This document shows positions 62,041-63,618 of a stretch of 63,618 nt of DNA, one piece after another. The notes below the pieces were generated by a model that saw nothing but the letters and a program-made list of their open reading frames with translations, searched no databases and was not told the DNA's origin. This DNA comes from an uncultured bacterium. GTDB taxonomy: Bacteria > Bacillota > Clostridia > Lachnospirales > Lachnospiraceae. The first letter of the stretch is position 1, and the number at the start of each line of letters is the position of its first letter. Both the position numbers and the translations under genes were made by a program. The stretch covers positions 1-63,618 of the forward strand of contig CAMSTY010000013.1 in the NCBI GenBank assembly GCA_947063875.1, given 5' to 3'.

Positions 62041-62910
62041 CTAATTAATCGCATTGGCTCCGGCGATAATCTCCGTCAGTTCCTGAGTGATAGAGCCCTG
62101 ACGTGCACGGTTATACTGAATCTCCAGCTTGCCTAACATCTCCTCGGCATTATTGGTCGCCGAATCCATGGCTGTCATACGGGCGCCGTTTTCACTGGCA
62201 ACCGCCTCCAGCAGCGCACCGTAAATCAGGCTGCTCATATACTTGGGAATGATCATATCCAGCACATCCTCCGCACTCGGCTCATAATTCATCAGGGCTT
62301 GTGCTTTCGGTTCCTCCTCTGCCTTCCCGGCTGCTGCATCCTGGTCAAACGGAAGCAGTTTCACCAGCTTCGGCGTGTGGACCACCGTGTTTTTAAAGGA
62401 AGTGTATGCCAAATAAATCTCACTGATTTCTCCCCGCCCGAAAGCGTCCAGAAGTTCCGCCGTCAGATCTGCGGCATCCTGATACAGAGGTTCATTGATC
62501 ACCTCCGAGTAATCAGCAGTAATCTCATAACCCTTTCTCACCAGCCCGTCCCGTCCCTTTCGGCCGATCGCATACACTTTGGTATCCGCCGCCTTAAGTT
62601 CCGGAGTCCCGGCAATCAGCTTTACAATATTGTTGTTATAACCGCCTGCCAGACCACGGTTGGAAGTAACAGCAATCACTGCCTTCTTTCCTTCCGCCCC
62701 GGCGCGAAGATATTTGTGGTCCATATTGCCGGACCGCTCCAGCATGGAAGCAATCGTCTCATACATCTGGTTGAAGTAGGGTTTGGAACTTTCGGCTTTT
62801 GTTCTGGATTTCTGCAGCTTGACCGTAGACACCAGCTTCATGGCCTTGGTAATCTGGCCAGTGCTCTGGATACTCGCTCTTCTGCGCTTAATATCTCTCA
62901 TGGATGCCAT
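62041..62910 (-). CDS. atpG: F-type ATP synthase gamma subunit
   Basis: The central-stalk subunit, 289 residues. The N-terminal helix MASMRDIKRRRASIQSTGQI and the C-terminal AMDSATNNAEEMLGKLEIQY pattern are diagnostic; VTSNRGLAGGYN is the family motif. It follows atpA by 19 bases. Confidence 0.97.
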   Translation of the reverse strand: MASMRDIKRRRASIQSTGQITKAMKLVSTVKLQKSRTKAESSKPYFNQMYETIASMLERSGNMDHKYLRAGAEGKKAVIAVTSNRGLAGGYNNNIVKLIAGTPELKAADTKVYAIGRKGRDGLVRKGYEITADYSEVINEPLYQDAADLTAELLDAFGRGEISEIYLAYTSFKNTVVHTPKLVKLLPFDQDAAAGKAEEEPKAQALMNYEPSAEDVLDMIIPKYMSSLIYGALLEAVASENGARMTAMDSATNNAEEMLGKLEIQYNRARQGSITQELTEIIAGANAIN

Positions 62911-62929
62911 GATTCACGTTCCTCCCGTC

Positions 62930-63618
62930 CTACCGCTGTGCCTTACACTCCTTGATTGCTTTCACCAGAAGTCCTTCCGCCTCTTCCGTCAGCTGCTTGG
63001 TCTCACGGATCGAAGAAAGAATTTCCGGATACTTGGTATCGATGTATTTGAACAAATCCTTTTCAAAGGTCAGAATATCCGCAACCGGAATATCCAGCAG
63101 ATACTTCTTGGTAGCAGCATAAATAATCACTACCTGATATTCTACCGGCATGGGCTGATACTGCGGCTGCTTCAATACTTCCTTGATACGTTCGCCCTGC
63201 GCCAGCTGCTCAGTGGTCGCCGCATCCAGTTCGGAACCGAACTGTGCAAAGGAAGCCAACTCACGATACTGCGCCAACTCCACACGGATCGGGGCTGCAA
63301 TCTTTTTGATTGCCTTGATCTGTGCTGCGCCACCCACACGGGATACGGACAGGCCAGCGTTGATAGCCGGACGGAAACCAGAGTTAAACATCTCAGTCTC
63401 CAGATAAATCTGGCCGTCTGTGATGGAGATTACGTTGGTCGGAATGTAAGCGGATACGTCGCCGGCCTGTGTCTCGATAATCGGCAAAGCTGTCAAAGAG
63501 CCGCCGCCCAGGTCATCCGACAACCGGGAAGCACGCTCCAGCAGTCTGGAGTGCAGATAGAAGACATCGCCCGGATAAGCCTCACGGCCCGGCGGTCTCT
63601 TCAGCAGCAGAGACAGGG
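62930..63618 (-). CDS. atpA: F-type ATP synthase alpha subunit, C-terminal part
   Basis: The last 229 codons; the gene continues past the right edge. The visible part begins in the conserved [20 protein letters not shown]-like stretch (here [14 protein letters not shown]), then [20 protein letters not shown], the arginine-finger region [15 protein letters not shown] and the C-terminal helical domain. The order A-G-D-C on one strand is the standard operon; atpB, E, F and H are expected to the right. Confidence 0.97.
   Translation of the reverse strand, partial: LSLLLKRPPGREAYPGDVFYLHSRLLERASRLSDDLGGGSLTALPIIETQAGDVSAYIPTNVISITDGQIYLETEMFNSGFRPAINAGLSVSRVGGAAQIKAIKKIAAPIRVELAQYRELASFAQFGSELDAATTEQLAQGERIKEVLKQPQYQPMPVEYQVVIIYAATKKYLLDIPVADILTFEKDLFKYIDTKYPEILSSIRETKQLTEEAEGLLVKAIKECKAQR

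Overview
The window looks like a chromosomal segment of a Clostridia bacterium, most likely Lachnospiraceae. The reasons are the Shine-Dalgarno-rich gene starts, occasional TTG starts, a DUF1292 gene, YesM/YesN-type signalling, TRAP and PTS sugar uptake side by side, LarBCE, and a bacterial F1-ATPase operon. This is inferred from protein style; the genus cannot be fixed from sequence alone. No rRNA, tRNA, CRISPR array, insertion sequence or prophage gene was seen. Most genes are on the minus strand; only the zinc phospholipase-like gene, the BCCT transporter and the LacI regulator are on the plus strand.

Layout. 1-7.3 kb: an amino-acid operon leuB-ilvD-ilvB-serC-serA-DUF1015 behind one strong promoter, with a 53-bp tandem duplication in front of serC. 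7.6-15 kb: a Ca/Na antiporter behind a yybP-ykoY (Mn2+) riboswitch, an alanine symporter, a zinc phospholipase C-like protein, a small XRE regulator, a secreted metallo-beta-lactamase-fold protein and a BCCT transporter. 15-24.7 kb: a run MMPL transporter - giant GLUG/coiled-coil surface protein - larB - larC - larE - CcdA/TlpA fusion. 25-29 kb: DUF1292, cob(I)alamin adenosyltransferase, SF1 helicase, YbaK deacylase and a cupin regulator.

29-38.5 kb: a TRAP transporter operon (P-Q-M) divergent from a LacI regulator, then a second operon on the minus strand of a YesM-type histidine kinase, a response regulator lacking the expected AraC DNA-binding domain, an orphan membrane-anchored TRAP binding protein, and a mannose-6-phosphate isomerase. 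LacI-type TAAACG sites lie in front of both operons. 38.5-45.3 kb: alpha-glucoside use (GH13 glucosidase, MalQ, an endonuclease/exonuclease/phosphatase-fold protein, glucose-type PTS IIABC). 45.5-46.9 kb: a cysteine-rich 4Fe-4S protein. 47.3-52.5 kb: a hexitol operon (FruK-like kinase, SorE-like dehydrogenase, DeoR regulator, MtlA-type PTS) with two matching palindromic operators.

52.6-58.9 kb: a tightly overlapping five-gene set (response regulator, histidine kinase, Gld-like auxiliary membrane protein, ABC ATPase, ABC permease). 59-63.6 kb: a DUF3810 protein and the 3' part of the ATP synthase operon (atpA-atpG-atpD-atpC), which runs off the right edge. The best leads are the HTH-less response regulator with an SBP co-sensor, a possible mannitol route through fructose-1-phosphate, and the MMPL/GLUG coiled-coil pair.
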